Shown piece by piece: positions 18,439 to 26,792 of a stretch of DNA of 64,000 nt. This DNA comes from Akkermansia muciniphila (GTDB taxonomy: Bacteria; Verrucomicrobiota; Verrucomicrobiia; Limisphaerales; UBA9464). Location: contig CAMAUY010000009.1 in assembly GCA_945861565.1 (NCBI GenBank), forward strand, positions 17,438 through 81,437, read 5' to 3'. The notes under the pieces were generated by a model. It saw only the letters and a list, made by a program, of their open reading frames with translations, did no database searches and was not told the origin of the DNA. Position 1 is the stretch's first letter. The number at the start of each line of letters is the position of its first letter. Position numbers and translations under genes: made by a program.

Positions 18439-20945
18439 ATCCTTCCGTCTGGCTTAATTCCGTTCTATTGGGATCTGGAACCATGGTTTTGGCGGTTGTT
18501 GCAGGGGTGGCGGTTGCCTTGTCGTTAAAGATCAGCCCGCTGCCGTGGCGCCGGCTTTGGTGGGCTGCCACGGTGATCGCTTTCGCGCTCCCACCGTTCT
18601 TGGCGACGAACGCGTGGCTGGAATGGACTGCCGGTTCCCGCGCCTTGTGGAATCCCGAGCGCCTGCATGGCCTCTCGATGGTTCTCGCCGTGCTCGTTCT
18701 GGCTGGCCTCACTTGGCCCGTCACCACCTTTCTGGTCTACGCTGCCTGGGAACACCTCGAACCGGCGCATCTTGAAGCGGAACCGCATTTGGTGGGAATG
18801 CCATTGATCCGTCGATTGCTTCTGCCGGTGGCCCGGTCCGCCCTGCAGTGTTCGGCCGCAATGACGCTCGTAATGGCGCTCGCCAATTTCACGGTGCCGA
18901 CCTTGTTTCAAGTGCGGGTGTTCACTGAGGAATTCTGGGTTCGATTCAATACCCAGTTCGACGCTATCGGAGCGTTGCAGACGGCATGGCCGTTGCTCCT
19001 ATTGCCGGCCGTTGTCGGGTGGACGGCTCGACATCATCCGGTGTCATGGGCCCGAACTCAACCCGTTCAAAACACGGCCAGTTGGGTGCGACCGCTGCGC
19101 TCCCTGGTGCCATGGATTCATGGCTCCGCGGGTCTGGTGGTGGTGGTTTCGATCGTCTTGCCATTACTTACTGTTTTGATTAGCCAGCGGACTTGGACGG
19201 AGTTGGGACCCGCGTGGTCGGCGGGAGTGGGTGCGGTCCAGAATTCCATTTGCGTGGCTGCCAGCGCTGCGGCCTGCGTTGCCGGAGTCGGTATCCTCCA
19301 GACTTTCGTCAATGCCTCCTTGCCGCCGGTGACTCCGCGTGGCGCGTTACGGGTTTGCATCGCAGGTTTTCGCGGTGCCCTGTGGCTTCCGTTTTTCATT
19401 CCCGGCATTTTCCTGGGTCTCGCCGTTTTGCAGGGAGGTCACTCCTGGCTGCCCGGCGTGGTCACGCAAAACATGCTTTTTGTCGGACTGATTTTTGCGA
19501 TCCGATATGCCGGTCCCGGATCCATCGCCCTGCACCTGTCGAGAGAGTCCAGTGATCGGTCGCCGGTCGAGGCCGCAATCCTTGCGGGTGGCTCGCGGCG
19601 CCAGATTTTTCGAAGGGTGATTTGGCCGCAGCTTCGGGCGGCCACATTCGCGGGTGCCGGCATTGTCTATCTACTCTGCCTTTGGGATGTGGAGACGCTG
19701 GTACTGATTGTGCCTCCGGGCGGTGAAACCCTGGCGTTGCGAGTCTTTAATCTCCTGCATTACGGACATGGAGGGCAAGTGAATGCACTCTGTCTCGTCA
19801 CGCTCGGGGTCGCACTTCTTCCGTTTGCCGCCCTCGGGGTTGCGTCACGGCTGTTGTCCTGGTCTGGTTCCCGCTCGGGGCGTCGGCTGATTGCTTCCCG
19901 GGCGCGGGCGGTGGTCATTCCGATTGCCATGCTCATCGGAACGACCGGCTGCCGGCGGAATTCCGACGCGGAGGGAGATCCGCTGAAATCGGTGTTTTTT
20001 TCGTCGGCTCGTGTCATGGGTACCCGGGGTGTTGCTCCGGGACAGTTCAATAAGCCACGGTCGCTCGTCTGCGACTGGAATGACAATTTATACGTCACTG
20101 ACATGACCGGACGGGTGCAAAAATTTTCTCCCGATGGCCGATTCTTGCTGCAGTGGCAGATGCCGCAAACCGATTTAGGGAAGCCAAAAGGCATGACGTT
20201 GGATCCCGACGGGAATGTGGTCGTGCTGGAACCTCACTATCAACGGGTGAACCACTTTACCCCCGAAGGACGGTTGGTGGCGCAGTGGGGGGAGAAGGGC
20301 ACCAATTCCGGCCAACTCATCCTGCCTCGATCCATCGGGCTGAACTCGGCGGGCCAGTTTTTTATTAGTGAGTACACGGTCGTGGAGCGTGTCCAACGGT
20401 TCGGCCCGGCTTCCCCGGTGAGAACGGCGGCGGCCGCCCGCTCGCATGCCGCGGTCGCCGGGTGGCAATGGGAGCTGACGTTTGGGAGCCCGGGTCTCGT
20501 CTCCGGCCAGTTCAACCGGGCCGAAGGTCTCTCGATCGGGCCCAATGACCGGGTGTATGTGGCCGATTCCTGCAATCACCGGATTCAGGTCTTCGATGCG
20601 CGCGGCAACTTTCTGAGAACTCATGGCCGAGCCGGCGCTAAACCGGGAGATTTTAGCTACCCTTACGATATTCGGGTGGACGCCGCAGGAATTCAGTACG
20701 TCTGCGAATTCGGCAACAGTCGAATTACGCTGTTGGATGCTCAGGACCGATTGATCGAAACAATTGGGCGTGCCGGGGCGGCTCCGGGTGAATTCGCCAA
20801 TCCCTGGGCGATTGCACTGGACTCACGCGGCAATCTCTATGTGGCAGATTCGCAGAATCATCGGGTACAAAAGTTCATCCGGCGAAAGGTTGTCCGCAAC
20901 CCTCTGGGCCGGGTAACCGCATTGGGGGCGCTGCAAAGCCGATGA
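18435..20945 (+). CDS. ABC transporter permease fused to NHL beta-propeller
   Basis: 836 aa, one uninterrupted frame. Residues 1 to ~480 form an FbpB/ThiP-like double permease of about 12 TM helices. The EAA-type loops are EAEPHLVGMPLIRRLLLPV and EAAILAGGSRRQIFRRVIWP. After the last helix comes RRLIASRARA, then VVIPIAMLIGTTGC with Cys506, which reads exactly like a lipoprotein signal. From ~520 to the end are NHL repeats (FNKPRSLVCDWNDNLYVTD, FNRAEGLSIGPNDRVYVAD, FSYPYDIRVDAAGIQYVCE, FANPWAIALDSRGNLYVAD). The propeller should therefore sit in the periplasm, either as a 13th-helix anchor or released by signal peptidase II. The fusion is unusual. It could also be two genes merged by loss of a stop. 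No ATPase subunit is encoded nearby. Confidence 0.9.
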   Translation: MNPSVWLNSVLLGSGTMVLAVVAGVAVALSLKISPLPWRRLWWAATVIAFALPPFLATNAWLEWTAGSRALWNPERLHGLSMVLAVLVLAGLTWPVTTFLVYAAWEHLEPAHLEAEPHLVGMPLIRRLLLPVARSALQCSAAMTLVMALANFTVPTLFQVRVFTEEFWVRFNTQFDAIGALQTAWPLLLLPAVVGWTARHHPVSWARTQPVQNTASWVRPLRSLVPWIHGSAGLVVVVSIVLPLLTVLISQRTWTELGPAWSAGVGAVQNSICVAASAAACVAGVGILQTFVNASLPPVTPRGALRVCIAGFRGALWLPFFIPGIFLGLAVLQGGHSWLPGVVTQNMLFVGLIFAIRYAGPGSIALHLSRESSDRSPVEAAILAGGSRRQIFRRVIWPQLRAATFAGAGIVYLLCLWDVETLVLIVPPGGETLALRVFNLLHYGHGGQVNALCLVTLGVALLPFAALGVASRLLSWSGSRSGRRLIASRARAVVIPIAMLIGTTGCRRNSDAEGDPLKSVFFSSARVMGTRGVAPGQFNKPRSLVCDWNDNLYVTDMTGRVQKFSPDGRFLLQWQMPQTDLGKPKGMTLDPDGNVVVLEPHYQRVNHFTPEGRLVAQWGEKGTNSGQLILPRSIGLNSAGQFFISEYTVVERVQRFGPASPVRTAAAARSHAAVAGWQWELTFGSPGLVSGQFNRAEGLSIGPNDRVYVADSCNHRIQVFDARGNFLRTHGRAGAKPGDFSYPYDIRVDAAGIQYVCEFGNSRITLLDAQDRLIETIGRAGAAPGEFANPWAIALDSRGNLYVADSQNHRVQKFIRRKVVRNPLGRVTALGALQSR

Positions 20946-20987
20946 CGTGGGACCCCGTGCTACTTATAAGCCCAACCATTTCCAACT

Positions 20988-22568
20988 ATGAGCAATTCCC
21001 AACCTACGCCGCGCGGCCATCGCCTTTGGATACCGATTAGCCTCGTCACCCTCGCCGCCCTCGCCATCACCGCCATTCAGCTGCAGCCGGAGGTGGACCG
21101 GAACTTCAAGAGTTGGGCCGGCTCCGCCATTGGGTTGCTCGCGAGCGTGTTCGTGGTGATTTGGTTCGCGCTGTTGAGCCGCGTCCGTTGGAAACTCCGC
21201 CTGACCACCCTGGCGATTGTTGGTCTCTCCGTCTTCGGCCTGAGCAAGGCCGTGCGCGTGGACGGTACGGTCGATGGACGTGGCCTGCCGCGCCTCGTTT
21301 GGCGCTGGACGGAAGGACCCGAGCGTCGCTACACCCACCCGCCGGTCACCAATGGAATCGCCGGGGCAAAGGCGGCCACGAAGATCGCCGGGGCCTCGGA
21401 TGTTCCGCAGTTCTTCGGGCCCAATCGCGACGGCCTCATTCGTGGGGCGAAGCTGGCGCGCGACTGGAGTGTGCATCCGCCCAGGGAACTTTGGCGGCAA
21501 CCGATCGGCGAAGGGTGGTCGGCCTTCGCGGTGGTCCAAGGCAGAGCTTACACGCAGGAACAGCGTGGCACCGGTGAACTGGTCACCTGTTACGAGCTCC
21601 TGACCGGGCACCTCGCGTGGGCGCACACCAATCACGTTCGCTTCAGCGAATGGCAGGGCGGCGATGGCCCGCGCGCCACGCCGACGATCGACGGCGGAAA
21701 GGTTTTCACCATCGGCGGGACGGGAATACTGGATTGCCTCGACGCGGACGACGGCCGCAGCCTTTGGTCTCGTGACGTCCTCGGTGAAAACAAATTGCCG
21801 AATCTAATCTGGGGCATCAGCGGCTCACCCCTGGTCTTCGATGACTTGGTCGTCGTCACCGGCGGTTTCACCAACGGCCCGATGCTGCTGGCCTACGAAC
21901 GTGCCTCCGGCAAACCGCGGTGGGCAGTGGGCGGGGACAAGTCTGGGTATTCGTCGCCGATGCTGGCTACGCTCGCGGGTCAACGGGTGGTGTTGTCCGT
22001 GAACGCGTCAAGCCTGACCGCCCACGAACCCGCGACCGGCAAGCGGTTGCTCGATCATCCCTGGGCCAAGGATAACTGGCCGAAGGCGTCGCAACCGGTC
22101 GTGCTCGGAGACGACCGCGTGTTCATCTCGGCGGGTTACGGCATGGGTTGCGAGATGTTGAAGATCACGGCGACCGGCGAGGGCGGACTCTCCGCCGCGG
22201 TGCTCTGGAAGAACAAGCGGATGAAGACCCAGTTCAACAGCGCGGCCGTGCGCGACGGATTACTCTACGGACTCGATGACGGATTGCTCGCGTGCGTGGA
22301 CATTGCGACCGGTGAACGCAAGTGGAAGGATGCCCGCTATGGCTCGGGCCAGACGTTGCTCGTCGATGACTTGATCCTCGTGCAGGCTGAGCGAGGCATT
22401 GTGGCGCTGGTAGAAGCCAAGCCGGACGGCTATAGCGAACTCGGCCGGATCACCGCGCTGACCAGCAAGACGTGGAATCACCCAACGCTGGCGGGATGCT
22501 ATCTCCTGGCGCGCAACGATCGGGAGGTCGTTTGTTACGAACTTGCCACGGCCCAGGCGATCGAATGA
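20988..22568 (+). CDS. Membrane-anchored PQQ-type beta-propeller protein
   Basis: 526 aa. Three hydrophobic N-terminal stretches (LWIPISLVTLAALAITAI, AIGLLASVFVVIWFALL, LTTLAIVGLSVFGL) form a membrane anchor. A BamB/PQQ-like propeller with repeated blades follows (YELLTGHLAWAHTNH, DCLDADDGRSLWSRD, ACVDIATGERKWKDARYG). Such proteins are common in PVC bacteria, often without bound PQQ. QFFGPNRDGLI is the usual entry motif of this family. It lies 42 bp after the permease-NHL gene on the same strand. The role is unknown; a scaffold or sensor function is more likely than an enzyme. Confidence 0.87.
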   Translation: MSNSQPTPRGHRLWIPISLVTLAALAITAIQLQPEVDRNFKSWAGSAIGLLASVFVVIWFALLSRVRWKLRLTTLAIVGLSVFGLSKAVRVDGTVDGRGLPRLVWRWTEGPERRYTHPPVTNGIAGAKAATKIAGASDVPQFFGPNRDGLIRGAKLARDWSVHPPRELWRQPIGEGWSAFAVVQGRAYTQEQRGTGELVTCYELLTGHLAWAHTNHVRFSEWQGGDGPRATPTIDGGKVFTIGGTGILDCLDADDGRSLWSRDVLGENKLPNLIWGISGSPLVFDDLVVVTGGFTNGPMLLAYERASGKPRWAVGGDKSGYSSPMLATLAGQRVVLSVNASSLTAHEPATGKRLLDHPWAKDNWPKASQPVVLGDDRVFISAGYGMGCEMLKITATGEGGLSAAVLWKNKRMKTQFNSAAVRDGLLYGLDDGLLACVDIATGERKWKDARYGSGQTLLVDDLILVQAERGIVALVEAKPDGYSELGRITALTSKTWNHPTLAGCYLLARNDREVVCYELATAQAIE

Positions 22569-22682
22569 AGATCGTTTCCCGTCGGTGCCAAATCTCGCCA
22601 GGAACGCCGAAAAGTCACCGCGCTCCACTTTGTCGCGGCGGAACTGATACACGATCAATTGAGGGTCGCTCACCGCCGACAC
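22569..22682 (-). pseudogene. Possible 5' remnant of an unrecognised gene
   Basis: On the minus strand, an ATG at 22682 opens a stretch with protein-like composition (SDPQLIVYQFRRDKVERGDF, then SAFLARFGTDGK). The frame then runs antisense into the PQQ gene, so the rest of the gene is gone. I do not recognise the family. It is one of several gene fragments in the 22.57-23.90 kb interval. Confidence 0.3.
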
Positions 22683-22820
22683 TTTGGCGGATCCTCCAAA
22701 TTTTCGCCATCCCCCTCGCTGTCTTCGCGAGATTCTTATAGCCTGCTCCGCATCAATGGCCTGGGATCAGTCAGTCAGGAGTTCCTTCGTGAAATGCTCA
22801 AGCCTCGCCGATAAGACAAC

Positions 22821-22977
22821 ATGATCCGCCTCGAAGACATTAAGCCCGGCCTCCCGCTTACCGGCCTCGAACCTGCCGTTATCGGCAGCGTGATCGCCGC
22901 CACTCCGATCGGAACCGGTGCGGTTCAAGTTATCTACAAGTTGCCGGACGGCTCCATCCACGAACGTCTGGTAACCT
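22821..22977 (+). pseudogene. N-terminal fragment of SNF2-type helicase (defence-associated)
   Basis: The first ~52 codons from the ATG at 22821 (MIRLEDIKPGLPLTGLEPA, AVQVIYKLPDGSIHERLVT) match what I know as the N-terminus of large SNF2-related helicases seen in DISARM-like and other defence loci. No helicase motif follows. At about 22975 the sequence switches frame into an unrelated gene fragment. The family call is from memory of the conserved N-terminus and is moderately sure. Confidence 0.55.
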
Positions 22978-22980
22978 CGT

Positions 22981-23676
22981 CCCTACAAAGCCAAAGCGAC
23001 ACTGGGCAAGGAGTCACGCGAATGGCGCTACTACCTCCCCAAAGGATCCAGTACCATTCGAGCGAGCGGTCCCGACGAGCAGGAACTCATGGGCCTCGCG
23101 AATACGATCCCCTTCGACGACCGAATCAACCCCGAGGAAATCGTGATCCTCAACTATCCCGGCCCCGACCGGTCCGTGCGTCTCGACCAGCTTCGCTTGG
23201 GGCGTGCCGTGCCACGCCGCTATCGCAACCGTCGCATCGGCGACTTCCTCAAAGAACTCGACATCACGGAAGGGTGGTCCACGGGCATTCCAAAAATCCT
23301 GCGGGTCATGAGCCGCAATGGATCGTCGGCACCTGAGTTCGAGTTCGACGCCGACCACTCCTACTTCCTCGTTCGACTCCCCGTACACTCGCAAGAAAAA
23401 CAGACCCCGGAAGTCACCCCGGAAGTCACCCCGGAAGTCGGTAAACTGCTTAGAGTCTGCCAAGGCACCCATTCCAGAAAGGAATTCCAGGAAATGCTGG
23501 AGCTTCGGGACGCCGAGCACATACGAGTGGCCTACATATCACCGGCAATTGCCGGCGAGTTCATCGAAATGCAGCTCCCCGACAAACCCACCAGCCGCCT
23601 GCAAAAATATCGTCTCATCGCCAAAGGCCGGGCATGGCTGGCGAAAAATCCGTCTACCGCCCCGAAATCCGTATGA
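22981..23676 (+). pseudogene. Deleted AlbA_2/RecG-like transcriptional regulator remnant
   Basis: The frame is open from about 22975 to the stop at 23676, with a first ATG only at 23089. It begins inside the family (EWRYYLPKGSSTIRASG, then ELMGLANTIPFDDR). It then jumps directly to the C-terminal part (NPEEIVILNYPGPDRSVRL, RRYRNRRIGDFLKELDITEG), so the roughly 200-residue middle is missing. The tail carries three perfect 12-bp repeats (23404-23439) coding TPEV units and a winged-helix-like end (IEMQLPDKPTSRLQKYRL). Intact relatives (COG2865) often lie in defence islands. It may be translated but is not expected to be functional. Confidence 0.7.
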
Positions 23677-23707
23677 AACCCTGGAGAGAAGTTTTTGGAG
23701 AAATGTT

Positions 23708-23893
23708 ATGAGAGACTCACGCGAAGACGCGAAGACGCGAAGGGAGGACTGGAATGAGGAAAACGTGTCGGCGGTTGTTGTTGATTGTGGCTATCTCCGA
23801 CTTCTAAAGATGCCTCTCGGCCTCTTGATCAACTTCGGAGAATGCCAAGACACTCGGGTTCCACAATGCCGAGTGGGAGTGAACCAAAACTCT
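23708..23893 (+). pseudogene. GxxExxY-family nuclease-like gene remnant
   Basis: Codons around 23790-23890 read GYLRLLKMPLGLLINFGE and then RVPQCRVGVNQN, the hallmark C-terminus of GxxExxY (TIGR04256) proteins. The N-terminal and middle parts are absent. Upstream, at 23716-23742, is CTCACGCGAAGACGCGAAG with a further ACGCGAAG unit, a short repeated leader that I associate with this family's genes. The 5' leader and the 3' end thus survive with the core deleted. Confidence 0.65.
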
Positions 23894-23978
23894 GCCGCTA
23901 AAAGATTTGTCGAAAATGGATTTTCCATCGATCCTCCGCGGGCTTCGAAGCCGTCGACAAAGCCCCGACTGCCACTCT

Positions 23979-25133
23979 ATGGATCCGCTCTATTTTAAGG
24001 AATTCAACGCGCACTTCGACCCCAACCGTGCCCGTCTCAACTTGCGATGCGGAGGGAAGGTTCGCATCGTTTCCGGGGTTGAAACAGGCCAGTTGGCCGG
24101 AAGCATGGGCACCCTCGAAGCCGTCGCGAAGTACGCCGTCGACTCCGGCAGTCAATCGGTGATGATCTCCAACTACCTTTTAAATGGTCCTGGCCACGGA
24201 GACAATGCCAAGATCGTCTTTCGAGATCCCAAGGAGATCCGGCAGATTCTTGACGATCTGAGAATCGTCGTGCCGACTATCAGTGCGCATTGTGCGGCCT
24301 ATGCGCATCTAAGCGCTAAATGGGGCCCGGAATTTGCCGACAAATTTGTTCCACCCGCGGTCTTGGCCCGTGGCGCGGCGTACGTGGAAAGTTGGTCCGA
24401 GGAGTACCTGATCGGCGTGTTGGAAACAGGGACAACGGCCGGCATTCACATCTTTGGCTGGTTCTGGGGGCTTTGGGGCAATCCGGTATTGCACAGCGGT
24501 TATCCGTGGATCTTCGGATGGGACACAATGATGTCCGCGGGACTCGAGAGATTCACCTCCGTCACCGCCAAAGTCCGCGCCCGCGCCAACCAGCTTGGCG
24601 CCTACCTCGCGCACGAACTCCATCCGGGCACCGGCGCGATTTGTTCCCGCGATTTTGGATTGTTGCTGATGGCCACGGACTACGACAAAAGCCTGTGCGT
24701 GTGGGGCGATCCCAGCCATTGCTGGGCGGGGGAGAATTGGACCCGACGATTTACCAGCCCGATCGTCGCACCGCGGGTTGTCGGAAGCCACGTGAAGAAT
24801 TTCAAGTACCTTGACGGTGCATCGACGCTGATGATTTCCGAGGATTGGCTGCAACGGGGGCACCAGTTCTGCGGGCACGGAGAAGGGGAGGTGAATCTGG
24901 AAAGCTATGCCAAGATGCTCCTGGCGATCGGCGTGGGCGAACGGTTTTGTGCCATACAAGGCGGCGACATCATGCCGCTCTTCAGCGAGGCCGAAGACAG
25001 CATTCTGCCGCTCACCGCGCCATCACCGGATCTGCTCGGTGCTTGCAGCTCGGGCATTGAGTGGGTCAATGAGCATCTCGCTGGCATGTCCCTGACGTCG
25101 GCGACATTCACGGACGCCATGGCCAAGGTTTAA
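23979..25133 (+). CDS. Sugar phosphate isomerase/epimerase-like TIM-barrel protein
   Basis: 384 aa from the ATG at 23979 (MDPLYFKEFNAHFDPNRARL); an earlier in-frame start at 23907 lies in degraded sequence. Patterns typical of the AP-endonuclease-2/xylose-isomerase-like superfamily are visible: TISAHCAAYAHLSA, LAHELHPGTGAICSRDF (His/Glu metal ligands) and VWGDPSHCWAGENW. No substrate can be named; relatives are sugar or inositol isomerases and epimerases. It lacks a signal peptide, so it is cytoplasmic. It stands alone, convergent with the carotenoid operon; the 164-bp gap after it holds no clear terminator. Confidence 0.75.
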   Translation: MDPLYFKEFNAHFDPNRARLNLRCGGKVRIVSGVETGQLAGSMGTLEAVAKYAVDSGSQSVMISNYLLNGPGHGDNAKIVFRDPKEIRQILDDLRIVVPTISAHCAAYAHLSAKWGPEFADKFVPPAVLARGAAYVESWSEEYLIGVLETGTTAGIHIFGWFWGLWGNPVLHSGYPWIFGWDTMMSAGLERFTSVTAKVRARANQLGAYLAHELHPGTGAICSRDFGLLLMATDYDKSLCVWGDPSHCWAGENWTRRFTSPIVAPRVVGSHVKNFKYLDGASTLMISEDWLQRGHQFCGHGEGEVNLESYAKMLLAIGVGERFCAIQGGDIMPLFSEAEDSILPLTAPSPDLLGACSSGIEWVNEHLAGMSLTSATFTDAMAKV

Positions 25134-25297
25134 TCGGCGGGGTCGTCATTCGAACCAGAGACCGATCTGGCCGTTCCGCCCGGGTAGATGCGGGGTGCTG
25201 CGGTCCTGAACTTCATTTTGTGGCGACTGAACTCGTGAACAGTTCCAGCCCGAATGACAATTCGCCGGCGACTTCTCGAATGGGTGACCGTGCGGCG

Positions 25298-25765
25298 TCA
25301 AAACCTTCGGGCCAGCAACCGCTGGAAGCGCCACCGGTTGTAACGCTGAGCGAGAATGCAGGGCAGATTTGCCGCTAGTCCATAGGCGATCATGACCAGG
25401 TCAGCCCACCAAGGGTTCCAAAGGAAAAACACCGGCGTACAGCCGAGGGCAAACCAGTGACAGAGTTCGCCACGCCAGGTTTCGCGGATGAAGCGGCGCA
25501 GGTAGTCGGCATTGGTGCCTGCGAGTGTGCCCTTGGCGAACCCGCCACCGAACCAGCGCGACGCATCCGGCAGGCGGTCTTTCCAGCTTTTGATGCCGAA
25601 AACGCGTTCGTAGAATCGTCCGCTTTGTTCCCACGCTCGCGCTCCGCCCGGATTGAACCACGTTACCGGCATCCGCGTGAAGACCCACGCCAGACTGAGT
25701 TGAATGACGGGCCAGCCGGCCACGTTCAACAGGATGATCCAGACAATGGGCAGTTCAATCGGCAC
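25298..25765 (-). CDS. crtO: CrtO-like glycosyl-carotenoid acyltransferase
   Basis: 155 aa, GTG start at 25765. Matches the small membrane acyltransferase CrtO of staphyloxanthin synthesis, which esterifies the C6'' hydroxyl of glycosyl-4,4'-diaponeurosporenoate with a fatty acid. Hydrophobic segments lie at about 5-28 and 115-140. The conserved core includes WFNPGGARAWEQSGRFYERV, GIKSWKDRLPD and RFIRETWRGELCHWF. The length is near that of the S. aureus enzyme. It is the last gene of a four-gene minus-strand operon and overlaps crtQ by 11 bp. The exact acceptor in this organism is inferred. Confidence 0.88.
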   Translation of the reverse strand: MPIELPIVWIILLNVAGWPVIQLSLAWVFTRMPVTWFNPGGARAWEQSGRFYERVFGIKSWKDRLPDASRWFGGGFAKGTLAGTNADYLRRFIRETWRGELCHWFALGCTPVFFLWNPWWADLVMIAYGLAANLPCILAQRYNRWRFQRLLARRF

Positions 25766-26792
25766 GAATCTCGCGTCCTTTCCAGGCCACCGTCTTGCCC
25801 GACCGCATCGCCGAGCGGGCGAAGACGGCGAAGAAAAAAATCAACGGCACAGGGTAAAGCAGCGCCGTATAAAATCGAAATGTCCCCGTCAGCCGGCTGA
25901 TCCAAGCGATCTGCGCGGCGCACAAGAGATACATTGCGCCCCATTTCAACCCGTCTCCCGTTATCAGCCAGCCGAACGGCGCGAGCATCAGGCCGATCAT
26001 CCAGGCCACGACTACGAGCAATATCCCTCGCGGCGTCTGGCCGGCTCCAGAGGCGAAGCCCTTGGTCCAGCCTGCGATCAAGGTGGGCAGTCCGTCCGGG
26101 TACATTCGGAAGGCCAACGCGCCTCGGCCACGCTCGCTGCGAATCGGTATCCGGGCAGCGCGAAACTGCCCGGCCAGCCAGAAGTTTTCGAGAATCCGGC
26201 CTTTGACGGATTCGTGCCCGCCGACCCGCCGGTAACTCTCCCGATCCACCAGCAACATCTGCCCGAACAACCCCTGCGGTACCGTGCCGACATTCATGTT
26301 GACGTTGAAGAACAGCGAGAGGTTTTCATACGGTTTGCGGACCACGTGGTGCGGCCCGACCGAAAGCGCGCCACCGGTGTAGCCGGCCAGGATGCGCGCC
26401 AACCCATCCGGATCGAGCCACGTGTCCGCGTCGAGGAACAACAGCAGGCCGCCGGACGCCACGCTGGCGCCCTGATGACACGCCCACGTCTTGCCACGCC
26501 AGCCGTCGGGCAGTGGTTGTGAAGCGATCACCGTCGCGCCCAGTTGCCGGGCAATCTCGGCCGTGCGATCCGTCGAGCCATCGTCCACGACGATGATCTC
26601 GAGCGGCTTCACCCGCTGCGATGCGAGGGAACGAAGCAGCGTCGGCAGATTGTGCTCCTCGTTACGGGCGGGAATGATGACGTTCACGGCTGCCGAATTA
26701 CCTGTCGAACCATTCCCACCGCGCCGGCGAAGGCGAATCACCAGGAGGAATCCGGACGACCACAGCACGAGCGTGACGACGAGCAGGATCAT
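25755..26792 (-). CDS. crtQ: CrtQ-like carotenoid glycosyltransferase (GT2)
   Basis: 345 aa from the ATG at 26792, which overlaps the crtN stop by 4 bp (ATGA); an upstream TTG at 26804 was rejected. An N-terminal TM helix is followed by a GT2 domain (NVIIPARNEEHNLPTLLRSL, IIVVDDGSTDRTAEIARQL, DxD motif LLFLDADTWLDPDG). Two or more TM helices follow near the C-terminus (ILLVVVAWMIGLMLAPF, LLYPVPLIFFFAVFA). In the staphyloxanthin pathway CrtQ links glucose to diaponeurosporenoate. The assignment relies on sequence plus the flanking crtO and crtN genes. The sugar donor is inferred. Confidence 0.87.
   Translation of the reverse strand: MILLVVTLVLWSSGFLLVIRLRRRGGNGSTGNSAAVNVIIPARNEEHNLPTLLRSLASQRVKPLEIIVVDDGSTDRTAEIARQLGATVIASQPLPDGWRGKTWACHQGASVASGGLLLFLDADTWLDPDGLARILAGYTGGALSVGPHHVVRKPYENLSLFFNVNMNVGTVPQGLFGQMLLVDRESYRRVGGHESVKGRILENFWLAGQFRAARIPIRSERGRGALAFRMYPDGLPTLIAGWTKGFASGAGQTPRGILLVVVAWMIGLMLAPFGWLITGDGLKWGAMYLLCAAQIAWISRLTGTFRFYTALLYPVPLIFFFAVFARSAMRSGKTVAWKGREIRAD

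Noticed and set aside
25145..25258. Separated inverted repeat GTCATTCG/CGAATGAC as an IS end or terminator
   Set aside because: The arms are 8 bp and about 100 bp apart with no transposase or U-tract; chance is a fair explanation.
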